Shown: positions 1 through 5,158 of the stretch, piece after piece | How positions within the stretch are numbered: position 1 is the stretch's first letter | How the letters are laid out: the number at the start of each line of letters is the position of its first letter | Source: Candidatus Kapaibacterium sp. | GTDB taxonomy: Bacteria; Bacteroidota; Ignavibacteria; Kapaibacteriales; UBA2268 | Assembly (NCBI GenBank): GCA_028691175.1 | Contig: JAQUZU010000093.1 | Span: 2,077 to 7,234, forward strand | Direction: 5' to 3' | DNA length: 5,158 nt | Notes under the pieces: model-generated | Database searches by the model: none | What the model saw: only the letters and a program-made list of their open reading frames with translations | Told to the model about the DNA's origin: nothing | Made by a program: the position numbers and the translations under genes

Positions 1-1220
1 ATTGTATCGACTGTCGGGGTGTTGTTTTCCGGCACGGCGATATTGTTTTTGACTACTTCGCGTGCAAGTTCGAGATTGATTTCGCGATCATCAAAAGTGT
101 GCTTTGCCATAAGGCTGATGAGGACACCCTCGAGTTCGCGAACCGAATTTGTAACGTTTTTCGCCACGTACTCGCAGACGTCGTTCGGCAGTTCAATTCC
201 CTCGGCTTCGCTTTTTTTGAAAAGCAGCGCCATACGCATTTCGAGATCCGGAGTGGGAATATCTACAACCAACCCCCACTGGAAGCGCGAAATTAATCGT
301 GCGTCGATATCCTGAATTTCTTTCGGGCTCTTATCGCTTACAATTACGATTTGCCCGCCTGCGCTGTGAATCGAATTGAAAATATGGAAAAAGTTATCCT
401 GCGTTTTATCGCGTCCCGCGAGGAACTGAATATCGTCGATGATCAGCACATCGAAACTTTGGTAAAAATTCTTGAATTCGTGCGGTTTGTTGTTCTTAAT
501 TGAATTGACGAATTCGATCGAAAAGTTTTCGCTGCTGGTATACATGACCCGCAATTTATTGTTTGCACGGACAATTTCGTTGCCGATTGCCGAGACGAGA
601 TGCGTTTTGCCTAATCCGGTTTTACCATAAATAAATAGCGGATTGAAGCGCGTTTTGCCCGGTTTTTCTGCCACTGCTTTTGCCGCAGAATATGCAAGCT
701 GATTGCTCTCGCCGGCTACAAAACTATCGAATGTATAAGCCGGATGCAGATTTGTATTGTACGAATCCGCCGCGGCGTGTGATTTCGACTGAATGCCGGA
801 AGTTGCCGGCGGGGTCGGCGGATACTTAAAAGCCGGCAATTTAATTGATTGCGTGCTGGTGTCGGTGTGTGCCACATCAACGAAATATTTTAATTTTGTA
901 CTGTCGCCGAGAACTTCGGAAATAGTTTTTTGCAGAAGCGAATAGTAGTGTTCTTCGATCCACTCGCAAAAAAACTGGCTCGGCATGCGAATTGTTAATT
1001 CGCTATTTTTATATTCTATTGCCGAAATTGGCTTAAACCAGGTTACGAACGCACTTTTATCGACGTTGTCTCGAATTATCTCCAGGCAACGTGCCCAATA
1101 CGCACCGGCTATCGCTCCCTCCGGAGTCGGTGCGGGAAGCGGCTTGACTGCTTCTTGCGTTTGTGTCTTGTCGTACTCGGCGAATAATGTGTCGTCTATG
1201 TCTTTGTAAATATCTCTCAC
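1..1220 (-). CDS. dnaA: Chromosomal replication initiator protein DnaA (partial, C-terminus beyond left edge)
   Basis: DnaA is the AAA+ ATPase that binds DnaA boxes at oriC, opens the duplex and helps load the replicative helicase. I translated the minus strand and read 406 residues from a GTG at 1220-1218; the frame stays open to base 1. Domain I spans about residues 41-117 (YWARCLEIIRDNV, then FVTWFKPI and MPSQFFCEWIEEHY). A Pro/Ser-rich linker (domain II) covers about 118-160. The AAA+ core has Walker A GKTGLGKTH (199-207), Walker B VLIIDDIQFL (258-267), a sensor I region IVIVSDKSPKE (291-301), box VII ARLISRFQWG with the arginine finger (307-316), and sensor II SVRELEGVL (359-367). Domain IV, the DNA-binding helix-turn-helix, is off the window. 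An in-frame TGA lies upstream, and GTG is the only credible start before domain I: the other in-frame option is a TTG giving a poor leader, and the first ATG is residue 79. Family identity is near certain; the exact start is less so. Confidence 0.97.
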   Translation of the reverse strand, partial: MRDIYKDIDDTLFAEYDKTQTQEAVKPLPAPTPEGAIAGAYWARCLEIIRDNVDKSAFVTWFKPISAIEYKNSELTIRMPSQFFCEWIEEHYYSLLQKTISEVLGDSTKLKYFVDVAHTDTSTQSIKLPAFKYPPTPPATSGIQSKSHAAADSYNTNLHPAYTFDSFVAGESNQLAYSAAKAVAEKPGKTRFNPLFIYGKTGLGKTHLVSAIGNEIVRANNKLRVMYTSSENFSIEFVNSIKNNKPHEFKNFYQSFDVLIIDDIQFLAGRDKTQDNFFHIFNSIHSAGGQIVIVSDKSPKEIQDIDARLISRFQWGLVVDIPTPDLEMRMALLFKKSEAEGIELPNDVCEYVAKNVTNSVRELEGVLISLMAKHTFDDREINLELAREVVKNNIAVPENNTPTVDT

Positions 1221-1236
1221 TGTCCTAAATACTCCG
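1221..1236 (-). promoter_or_regulatory. Possible ribosome binding sites for dnaA
   Basis: On the minus strand, GGAG (1235-1232) lies 11 bases before the GTG start and AGGA (1226-1223) lies 2 bases before it. Neither spacing is ideal; the upstream GGAG is the more plausible Shine-Dalgarno sequence. It weakly supports the GTG start. Many Bacteroidota genes lack a strong site, so this is only supportive. Confidence 0.3.
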
Positions 1237-1314
1237 TAATTTACCGATACTTGTCGTAAGTCATTAAAAAAATATTGTTTTCTCAAAAGGTGTCAGGCTT
1301 TCAGACTGTAAGAT

Positions 1315-1323
1315 TGTGAAAAA
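1315..1323 (-). promoter_or_regulatory. DnaA box-like site, one mismatch
   Basis: The plus strand reads TGTGAAAAA, one mismatch from TGTGNATAA. It leads into an A-run and the AT-rich block. On its own it could be chance in AT-rich DNA; its place in the cluster next to dnaA gives it some weight. Confidence 0.3.
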
Positions 1324-1400
1324 AAACGAATAAAAAAATTTTTTTGCACAAAAAAATCAAATAAAGTGCTTGTATTTTTTAACTACTATAGTTTATAAAG
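1319..1400. other. AT-rich A-tract block, candidate DNA unwinding element / bent DNA
   Basis: Runs of A occur at 1319-1326 and 1332-1338, followed by a T-run 1339-1345 (a perfect A7T7 palindrome), then A again at 1350-1356 and a T-run near 1375-1380. Few G or C bases interrupt the block. Further along are a small inverted repeat AACTA/TAGTT (1381-1385 and 1389-1393) and TTATAAA at 1393-1399, repeated at 1403-1409. The block lies between dnaA and the DnaA-box cluster, the position expected of an unwinding element. A-tracts at roughly helical spacing may also curve the DNA. The function is inferred. Confidence 0.45.
1342..1350 (+). promoter_or_regulatory. DnaA box-like site, one mismatch, plus orientation
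   Basis: The plus strand reads TTTTGCACA, one mismatch from TTATNCACA. It lies inside the AT-rich block, in the opposite orientation to most other boxes here. It might act as a low-affinity site or be chance. Confidence 0.35.
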
Positions 1401-1409
1401 ACTTATAAA
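1393..1409 (+). repeat. Direct repeat TTATAAA x2, one helical turn apart
   Basis: TTATAAA occurs at 1393-1399 and again at 1403-1409, a 10-base period, ending directly against the DnaA box-like site at 1410. The 10-base phase puts both copies on the same face of the helix. The role is unknown; it may be part of an unwinding element. Confidence 0.45.
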
Positions 1410-1426
1410 TGTGGAAAAGTGGAAAA
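1410..1426 (-). promoter_or_regulatory. Tandem DnaA box-like sites (GTGGAAAA x2)
   Basis: GTGGAAAA is repeated head to tail at 1411-1418 and 1419-1426. With the preceding T, the first copy gives TGTGGAAAA (1410-1418), one mismatch from TGTGNATAA. The second gives AGTGGAAAA (1418-1426), two mismatches. Closely packed low-affinity boxes next to an AT-rich block are a common feature of origins. The repeat is seen directly; DnaA binding is inferred. Confidence 0.5.
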
Positions 1427-1482
1427 CATTGCGAAAAAATGTTCCGGATTTGCTAAACTACTGATAATTAAATAGTTAGCAT

Positions 1483-1491
1483 TGTGGATAA
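1483..1491 (-). promoter_or_regulatory. DnaA box, perfect consensus
   Basis: The plus strand reads TGTGGATAA, the exact reverse complement of TTATCCACA, the high-affinity DnaA box. It lies 262 bases upstream of the dnaA start and is the strongest single sign that this intergenic region binds DnaA. Confidence 0.8.
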
Positions 1492-1543
1492 GGTGCGAAT
1501 AAACTACAAAACACGGGATCGATTTTAAGTAAAACCTGTAAGT

Positions 1544-1552
1544 TGTTGATAA
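1544..1552 (-). promoter_or_regulatory. DnaA box, one mismatch (TTATCAACA on minus strand)
   Basis: The plus strand reads TGTTGATAA, one mismatch from consensus. It has the same orientation as the perfect box 61 bases to the left. It marks the edge of the cluster facing the lipoprotein gene. Confidence 0.5.
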
Positions 1553-1638
1553 ATATGGAGGTTTAATTCTGCCTAAATCGTGATAAAATTGTAATATAAC
1601 ATTCATTTGCATTATCCGTAAATATTTGCGTAATTATT

Positions 1639-1669
1639 ATTGAAATATCAGATTAATTTAGTATTTTTG
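1639..1669 (+). promoter_or_regulatory. Candidate Bacteroidota-type promoter for the lipoprotein gene
   Basis: TATTTTTG at 1662-1669 matches the Bacteroidota -7 element TAnnTTTG. ATTG at 1639-1642, 19 bases upstream, could be a weak form of the TTTG/TTG -33 element. Transcription would then start a few bases past 1669, leaving a leader of about 25-30 bases before the ATG at 1703. The match is to a short AT-rich motif in AT-rich DNA, so confidence is modest. Confidence 0.4.
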
Positions 1670-1702
1670 CTTTTCAAATATAACAAATTGTTGGGTAAAA
1701 TT

Positions 1703-2248
1703 ATGCAAAAATATATTGCTTCTATATTTTCGGTTTTGGTTTTGGCATTTATGATGTCGTGCAGCGACTCTTCGGAAGAATTTGCGTCGAGTGTGATTAA
1801 TCGTGCAGATGTCGAGACGACTCCCGGATTTACTTGGTTCGAGATGAAAGTTTCGATGTATTCGCCGAATGCGGATGTGGTCGCACAAATTGCCGATGCC
1901 GCCGGCGACACGACTCTCGGATTTTATTTCTTTGCCGCACCGGCTTGCAGCTGCGACTCGTTGCAGGATATTTTCCCGAATACCGTGAAATGCCTTGATA
2001 ACGCAGGAATCAGCACCTCGCGCCAGCATTTTGTAGCGATGCTCGACGAAACCGCCGAAAATCCGCTCGGCAGCGAAATTTTCCATATAGACAATCTTCC
2101 GGAGATTTTCATCGCGAAAAACGGCTTGCCGGTTTATTCGTTTGCGGATTCATTCCGTGTTCGCAATAGTGCCGCAAATTCAAATCCGCTGATTAGTAAG
2201 GTTACGGTAGAGGAAATGCTTCTCGAAGCGTTGCAATCGCTAAAATAA
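1703..2248 (+). CDS. Predicted lipoprotein with thioredoxin-like fold and CxC motif
   Basis: The product is 181 residues and I do not recognise a named family. Residues 1-20 form a lipoprotein signal peptide: K3, a hydrophobic core (IFSVLVLAF) and a lipobox ending MMSC, with C20 as the likely lipidated cysteine. The next residues, SDSSEE, are acidic, as in many surface or outer-membrane lipoproteins of Bacteroidota. The mature part looks like thioredoxin: a beta strand GFYFFAAP leads into ACSC (81-84) where thioredoxin has WCxxC, and NLPEIFIAKNGLPV (131-144) matches the cis-proline strand and the following K-x-G turn, with P133 as the cis-proline candidate. A third cysteine is C97. The CxC spacing and the lack of the active-site tryptophan are unusual; thiol-disulfide exchange or metal binding are both possible. 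I chose the ATG at 1703 because it begins the signal peptide; an upstream TTG at 1640 would add a charged leader. No clear Shine-Dalgarno site is present. The gene diverges from dnaA and ends at a terminator hairpin. The gene and lipoprotein calls are firm; the fold is an inference. Confidence 0.8.
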   Translation: MQKYIASIFSVLVLAFMMSCSDSSEEFASSVINRADVETTPGFTWFEMKVSMYSPNADVVAQIADAAGDTTLGFYFFAAPACSCDSLQDIFPNTVKCLDNAGISTSRQHFVAMLDETAENPLGSEIFHIDNLPEIFIAKNGLPVYSFADSFRVRNSAANSNPLISKVTVEEMLLEALQSLK

Positions 2249-2275
2249 TTTTTGATTCTAAAACGAACGACATAG

Positions 2276-2313
2276 AAAATCCCGTTAATGCAAAAAACAT
2301 GACGGGATTTTTT
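2276..2313. terminator. Bidirectional rho-independent terminator between convergent genes
   Basis: The arms AAAATCCCGT (2276-2285) and ACGGGATTTT (2302-2311) form a perfect 10-base-pair stem. Inside, ATG (2288-2290) can pair with CAT (2298-2300) around an A-rich loop. On the plus strand the stem runs into six T (2308-2313), ending the lipoprotein transcript. On the minus strand the four A at 2276-2279 give a shorter U-run that could end the kinase transcript. It lies 27 bases after the lipoprotein stop and 18 bases beyond the kinase stop. Confidence 0.88.
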
Positions 2314-2331
2314 GTATGTAATATGTAGCCG

Positions 2332-5158
2332 TTATTCCTGTTGGAACGGGATTTCGAGGTGGAAAGTGGTTCCCTTATCCTCTTCGCTGTCAAAAGTAAT
2401 CTTGCCGCCCTGCAGAGCGACTGCCTCTTTTACGAGGGAAAGTCCGAGTCCGGTTCCGGAAATTGTCCTGACATTGCTTGCACGGAAGAACGGCGAGAAG
2501 AGCATTTCCTGGTCTTGCTTTGGAATTCCGATACCATGATCAATTATGTCTGCGACAAGTTTTTCCTGAGTAATGTAAAATACAAGCTGCACCACGCCGT
2601 TCTCAAACGAATATTTTATCGCGTTGTTGATCAGATTTTGCAGAACTAAGTGCAGCATCTTTTCGTCTGCGATAACAACTTCGGCTGAAGAAGTGATTTT
2701 CAAATCCAGAGTTACATGATTTTTTGCAACAAATTGCATTTCATGGACTTGTCTCTTGATGCACGAAGTAATATCTACTTTGTCCGGACAGAAACGCAGC
2801 ATTCCGCGGTCTTTCCTGTTTAGCAAAAGTACGTCGTCGAGCATCGAGTTCAGCACAATGATTGAATCTTTGATTTTTATGAATTGCTTTTCGCGATTTT
2901 CTACGGTAAGATTATTATAGTAATTCTGCAGAAGTTCTGCCGCAAGTGAAATTGCCTGCAACGGAGTTCGATATTCGTGGCTTACCATCGAGATAAATTT
3001 GTTTTTCAGGTCGTTAAGTTCGATTTGCTTTTGCAAGGCTTCGTAAATGTTTGCTTTTGCTTTCTCTTGCTCGGTTGTATCAAGAATTACGCCGATAATT
3101 CCGTCCGGGGTGCCGTCCAAATCAAACGTGCATGAGCGAACAAATTCCGAATAAATCGTATTGCCGTTGTAATCAATTTTCGTCATGTTATAGTGCTGAG
3201 TCTTATGCGGATTTGCCAGCAATTCGATGTCGCGCTGATCGTATTCCAACGCTTTTTCGTGCAAATACAGGTCGTGGTTTGTTTTATCGATAATTTTTGT
3301 ACGCGCAAATCCGATTGTATTGGCGAATGCATTATTGCACAGCGTATATTTTCCGTCACTCGCATTCTTATAATATATTCCGTGCGGAATGCTGTCAATC
3401 AGATTATACAGAAACTGCATGTTATGGAAAATTTCCATCTGAGACTGTTTGCGGGCAATTGCAAGAGCAATTTGATCCGAAACCGATCGCAGTAAGTTGA
3501 TGTCTTTCTCGTCGAAAAGATTGGCATCCGAATAACTTTGTACTACGATTGCCCCGATTACTTCGTCGCGTATTTGTAGCGGTACGCCAAGCCATGCTTT
3601 GGAAATAGTGCCGATAACTTTGTCCCGCGGAAGATCTTCGGTGTTTTCAGTGCAACGTAAAATCGGTTTTTTACCGGTAATAACTTTTAGCGTATTCGAA
3701 TTCGGAGTGTCGAGTGGCAGCGGCTCACTGGCATCCGGGCCGTCCATTTCATCAACGATATACGGGAAAGTAACCAGTTTGTTTTTCTGATCTACTATTG
3801 CGATGTAGAAGTTTGTTGTATCTATAATATTGCCGAGTGCTTTGTGTATATACTTGTAAAGTTCGATCAGATCGTCGGAAGAATTAACTGCACGAGAAAT
3901 ATCATAGAGCGTATTCGTTACTTTGTTGTGCATTATTTCGGAAGTAATATCGCGTGCAATGCCCACGAGAGAAGTCAAAACGCCCGAAATCGGCGAGAAC
4001 ACCGGCTGTAAGTTTATCGAATGATAGCGTCGTTCTTTTGACTTCCGCCGAAATACTATATTGAAAGTAGTCTGCTCTTTGATTTTTTTATAATTTTGCA
4101 GAAAATACGTGTTTATCGGGTCGTTATCAAGCAAAATTGCTACATTCTGTTGAATAAATGACTGTGGATTGATTCCGCAAATATTTTCGAATGACGGCGA
4201 AACATTTTGAATAAGTCCGTTACTGTTGAATAAGACGAAAACATCGTTCAGGTTTTCGAACAGGAAACGGTATTTATTCTCGCTCTCGCACATTGCAACC
4301 TGCAACTCCTTTTGTACGGTAATGTCCTGCAAAGCACCGTCAAGAATATATTCATGCACCGGATCGCGATAGATTATTGCGTAGTCGTTTACCCAGATAA
4401 ACGAGCCGTCTTTGCGGCGGAGACGCGTTTCTTCGTGAAACACCGTGCCAACCAGTTGCTTGTTAAAAAATATGTTGTAGCGTGTCTGCGGCGAATCATA
4501 CAGCATAGACGAATTTATCTGCATAATTTCATCGACGGAGTCATAACCCAGAATTTTTGCGAGTGTTGGATTTGCCAGTAGGAACTGACCTTTAAACGTA
4601 GTGCGATAAATTCCGACCGGAATCCGTTCAAACATTGAGTGAAAATCAGTGTTGGAGGGGATGGAATTTCTCGTCGGCAGATTCTGCGACGAATCAGCAA
4701 CGGACGGACCCGATAATTCGGCTGCCTCTTGGGGAAAAGCAAAATTCGGTTGGTTTAAATCATCAATAATTTTTATTACGTAATGGACAGCACATTTTCT
4801 GCCATTCAAAGAAATATACGACGAGGAAATTCGTACCGGAATCACTTCTTCCTCTGCGGAATACAGTGATGCTTGAAAATTCGTAACAAAACTATTCTGC
4901 AATAGTCTTTTTAATAATTCTTCACGTTCCGAATTATCAACCCAGAAATTGCATTCAGGAACACTTTTGCCGATAACGGTGTCTGATTCCCGGCCTGATA
5001 AACTCGCAAACGCCTGATTTACTGCATAAACCTCGTTTGTAGTCATATCGACTATTATAGTTGCAACCGGCGAATTAAGAAAGACATTGAGGAATTTATT
5101 TTCTTCGACGAGGAAATTTCCCGCGGAATTTGCGTATGTGTCCGTTAGCTCTTCGATA
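2332..5158 (-). CDS. Multi-PAS/GAF sensor histidine kinase (partial, N-terminus beyond right edge)
   Basis: This is the sensor kinase of a two-component system. It would autophosphorylate on histidine and pass the phosphate to a response regulator not seen here. The frame stays open to the right edge, and the ATG at 5046 falls inside the first PAS domain (NVFLNSPVATIIVD precedes it), so it is not the start; 941 residues are visible. Numbering from that Met: PAS1 from about 18 residues before it to 96; PAS2 134-246; PAS3 257-369; GAF about 374-533 (AWLGVPLQIRDEVIGAIVVQ); PAS4 539-660; a likely coiled linker 660-685; HisKA with SHEYRTP (689-695, phospho-acceptor H690); HATPase_c from about 793 with N-box NLINNAIKYS (N804, N808), G1 DHGIGIP (836-842), F-box FSPFF (850-854) and G2 GTGLGLS (864-870). 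All catalytic motifs are intact. It ends right after the ATPase domain, so there is no C-terminal receiver. No membrane segment is seen in the visible part; sensing there looks cytoplasmic. The ligands cannot be read from sequence. Confidence 0.95.
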   Translation of the reverse strand, partial: IEELTDTYANSAGNFLVEENKFLNVFLNSPVATIIVDMTTNEVYAVNQAFASLSGRESDTVIGKSVPECNFWVDNSEREELLKRLLQNSFVTNFQASLYSAEEEVIPVRISSSYISLNGRKCAVHYVIKIIDDLNQPNFAFPQEAAELSGPSVADSSQNLPTRNSIPSNTDFHSMFERIPVGIYRTTFKGQFLLANPTLAKILGYDSVDEIMQINSSMLYDSPQTRYNIFFNKQLVGTVFHEETRLRRKDGSFIWVNDYAIIYRDPVHEYILDGALQDITVQKELQVAMCESENKYRFLFENLNDVFVLFNSNGLIQNVSPSFENICGINPQSFIQQNVAILLDNDPINTYFLQNYKKIKEQTTFNIVFRRKSKERRYHSINLQPVFSPISGVLTSLVGIARDITSEIMHNKVTNTLYDISRAVNSSDDLIELYKYIHKALGNIIDTTNFYIAIVDQKNKLVTFPYIVDEMDGPDASEPLPLDTPNSNTLKVITGKKPILRCTENTEDLPRDKVIGTISKAWLGVPLQIRDEVIGAIVVQSYSDANLFDEKDINLLRSVSDQIALAIARKQSQMEIFHNMQFLYNLIDSIPHGIYYKNASDGKYTLCNNAFANTIGFARTKIIDKTNHDLYLHEKALEYDQRDIELLANPHKTQHYNMTKIDYNGNTIYSEFVRSCTFDLDGTPDGIIGVILDTTEQEKAKANIYEALQKQIELNDLKNKFISMVSHEYRTPLQAISLAAELLQNYYNNLTVENREKQFIKIKDSIIVLNSMLDDVLLLNRKDRGMLRFCPDKVDITSCIKRQVHEMQFVAKNHVTLDLKITSSAEVVIADEKMLHLVLQNLINNAIKYSFENGVVQLVFYITQEKLVADIIDHGIGIPKQDQEMLFSPFFRASNVRTISGTGLGLSLVKEAVALQGGKITFDSEEDKGTTFHLEIPFQQE

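Larger units (their letters stand above)
1221..1702. other. oriC: Intergenic region between divergent dnaA and lipoprotein gene; candidate oriC
   Basis: This 482-base region has no credible gene. It contains a perfect DnaA box (1483-1491), one-mismatch boxes at 1315-1323, 1342-1350, 1410-1418 and 1544-1552, and an overlapping weaker copy at 1418-1426. Most have the TTATNCACA sequence on the minus strand. A very AT-rich block with several A-tracts (about 1319-1400) lies to one side of the box cluster and could serve as the unwinding element. In many bacteria oriC sits directly next to dnaA, so a DnaA-box cluster plus an AT-rich block just upstream of dnaA is the expected arrangement. An alternative is that the boxes only autoregulate dnaA and the main origin is elsewhere, for instance downstream of dnaA, outside the window. 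The origin call is inference; the boxes are seen directly. Confidence 0.6.

Noticed and set aside
19..315. Plus-strand open frames opposite dnaA
   Set aside because: The minus strand here encodes conserved DnaA core motifs; the plus frames are antisense shadows.
1332..1345. A7T7 palindrome as a terminator
   Set aside because: A pure A/T stem with no GC and no loop would not form a stable RNA hairpin, and no gene ends there.
1578..1586. TCGTGATAA as a DnaA box
   Set aside because: Three mismatches from TGTGNATAA; only the GATAA end matches.
1403..1612. Minus-strand open frame of 69 codons in the intergenic region
   Set aside because: It overlaps the DnaA-box cluster, its composition just follows the AT-rich DNA, and it shows no recognisable motif or ribosome binding site.
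1612..1620. TTATCCGTA as a plus-strand DnaA box
   Set aside because: Two mismatches in the most conserved CACA part, so it is too weak to list.
1640..1702. Longer lipoprotein start at the TTG at 1640
   Set aside because: It would place a lysine-rich leader before the signal peptide and would overlap the candidate promoter. The ATG at 1703 gives a normal lipoprotein signal.
1658..2112. Minus-strand open frames across the lipoprotein gene
   Set aside because: They are shadows; the plus-strand frame has a signal peptide and thioredoxin-like motifs, and these have none.
3193..4581. Plus-strand open frames inside the kinase gene
   Set aside because: They lie opposite clear PAS and GAF coding sequence and encode no recognisable motif.
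2332..5046. Complete kinase gene starting at the ATG at 5046
   Set aside because: The start falls inside a PAS domain and the frame stays open to the window edge.

Overview
The window looks like a chromosomal segment next to a replication origin from a member of the Bacteroidota/Chlorobiota (FCB) group. The main reason is the DnaA protein: its domain I and AAA+ core resemble Bacteroidota-type DnaA (for example MPSQFFCEWIEEHYYSLL and VLISLMAKHTF). A TAnnTTTG-like promoter element, the lack of a clear Shine-Dalgarno site before the lipoprotein gene, and an acidic lipoprotein N-terminus after the lipid cysteine fit this. A narrower placement (Kapabacteria, Ignavibacteria or similar) is only a guess. 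No insertion sequence, CRISPR array, tRNA or rRNA was seen.

Layout: positions 1-1220 hold dnaA on the minus strand, starting at a GTG and cut by the left edge before its DNA-binding domain IV. Positions 1221-1702 are an AT-rich intergenic region. It holds one perfect DnaA box, several one-mismatch boxes, tandem GTGGAAAA repeats and a run of A-tracts, and is the best candidate for oriC and/or the autoregulatory region of dnaA. Positions 1703-2248 encode, on the plus strand, a 181-residue predicted lipoprotein that looks like a thioredoxin-fold protein with a CxC motif in place of CxxC. A bidirectional terminator hairpin (2276-2313) separates it from a large convergent minus-strand gene. That gene (2332 to beyond 5158) encodes a multi-PAS, GAF-containing sensor histidine kinase, and its 5' end lies outside the window.

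How the genes relate: dnaA and the lipoprotein gene diverge from the candidate origin, so DnaA binding there could affect both transcription and initiation. The kinase is convergent with the lipoprotein gene and shares only the terminator with it. Nothing in the sequence links the three functionally beyond position. No clearly new system was found. The items most worth checking are the candidate oriC, the CxC thioredoxin-like lipoprotein, and the N-terminal extension of DnaA.
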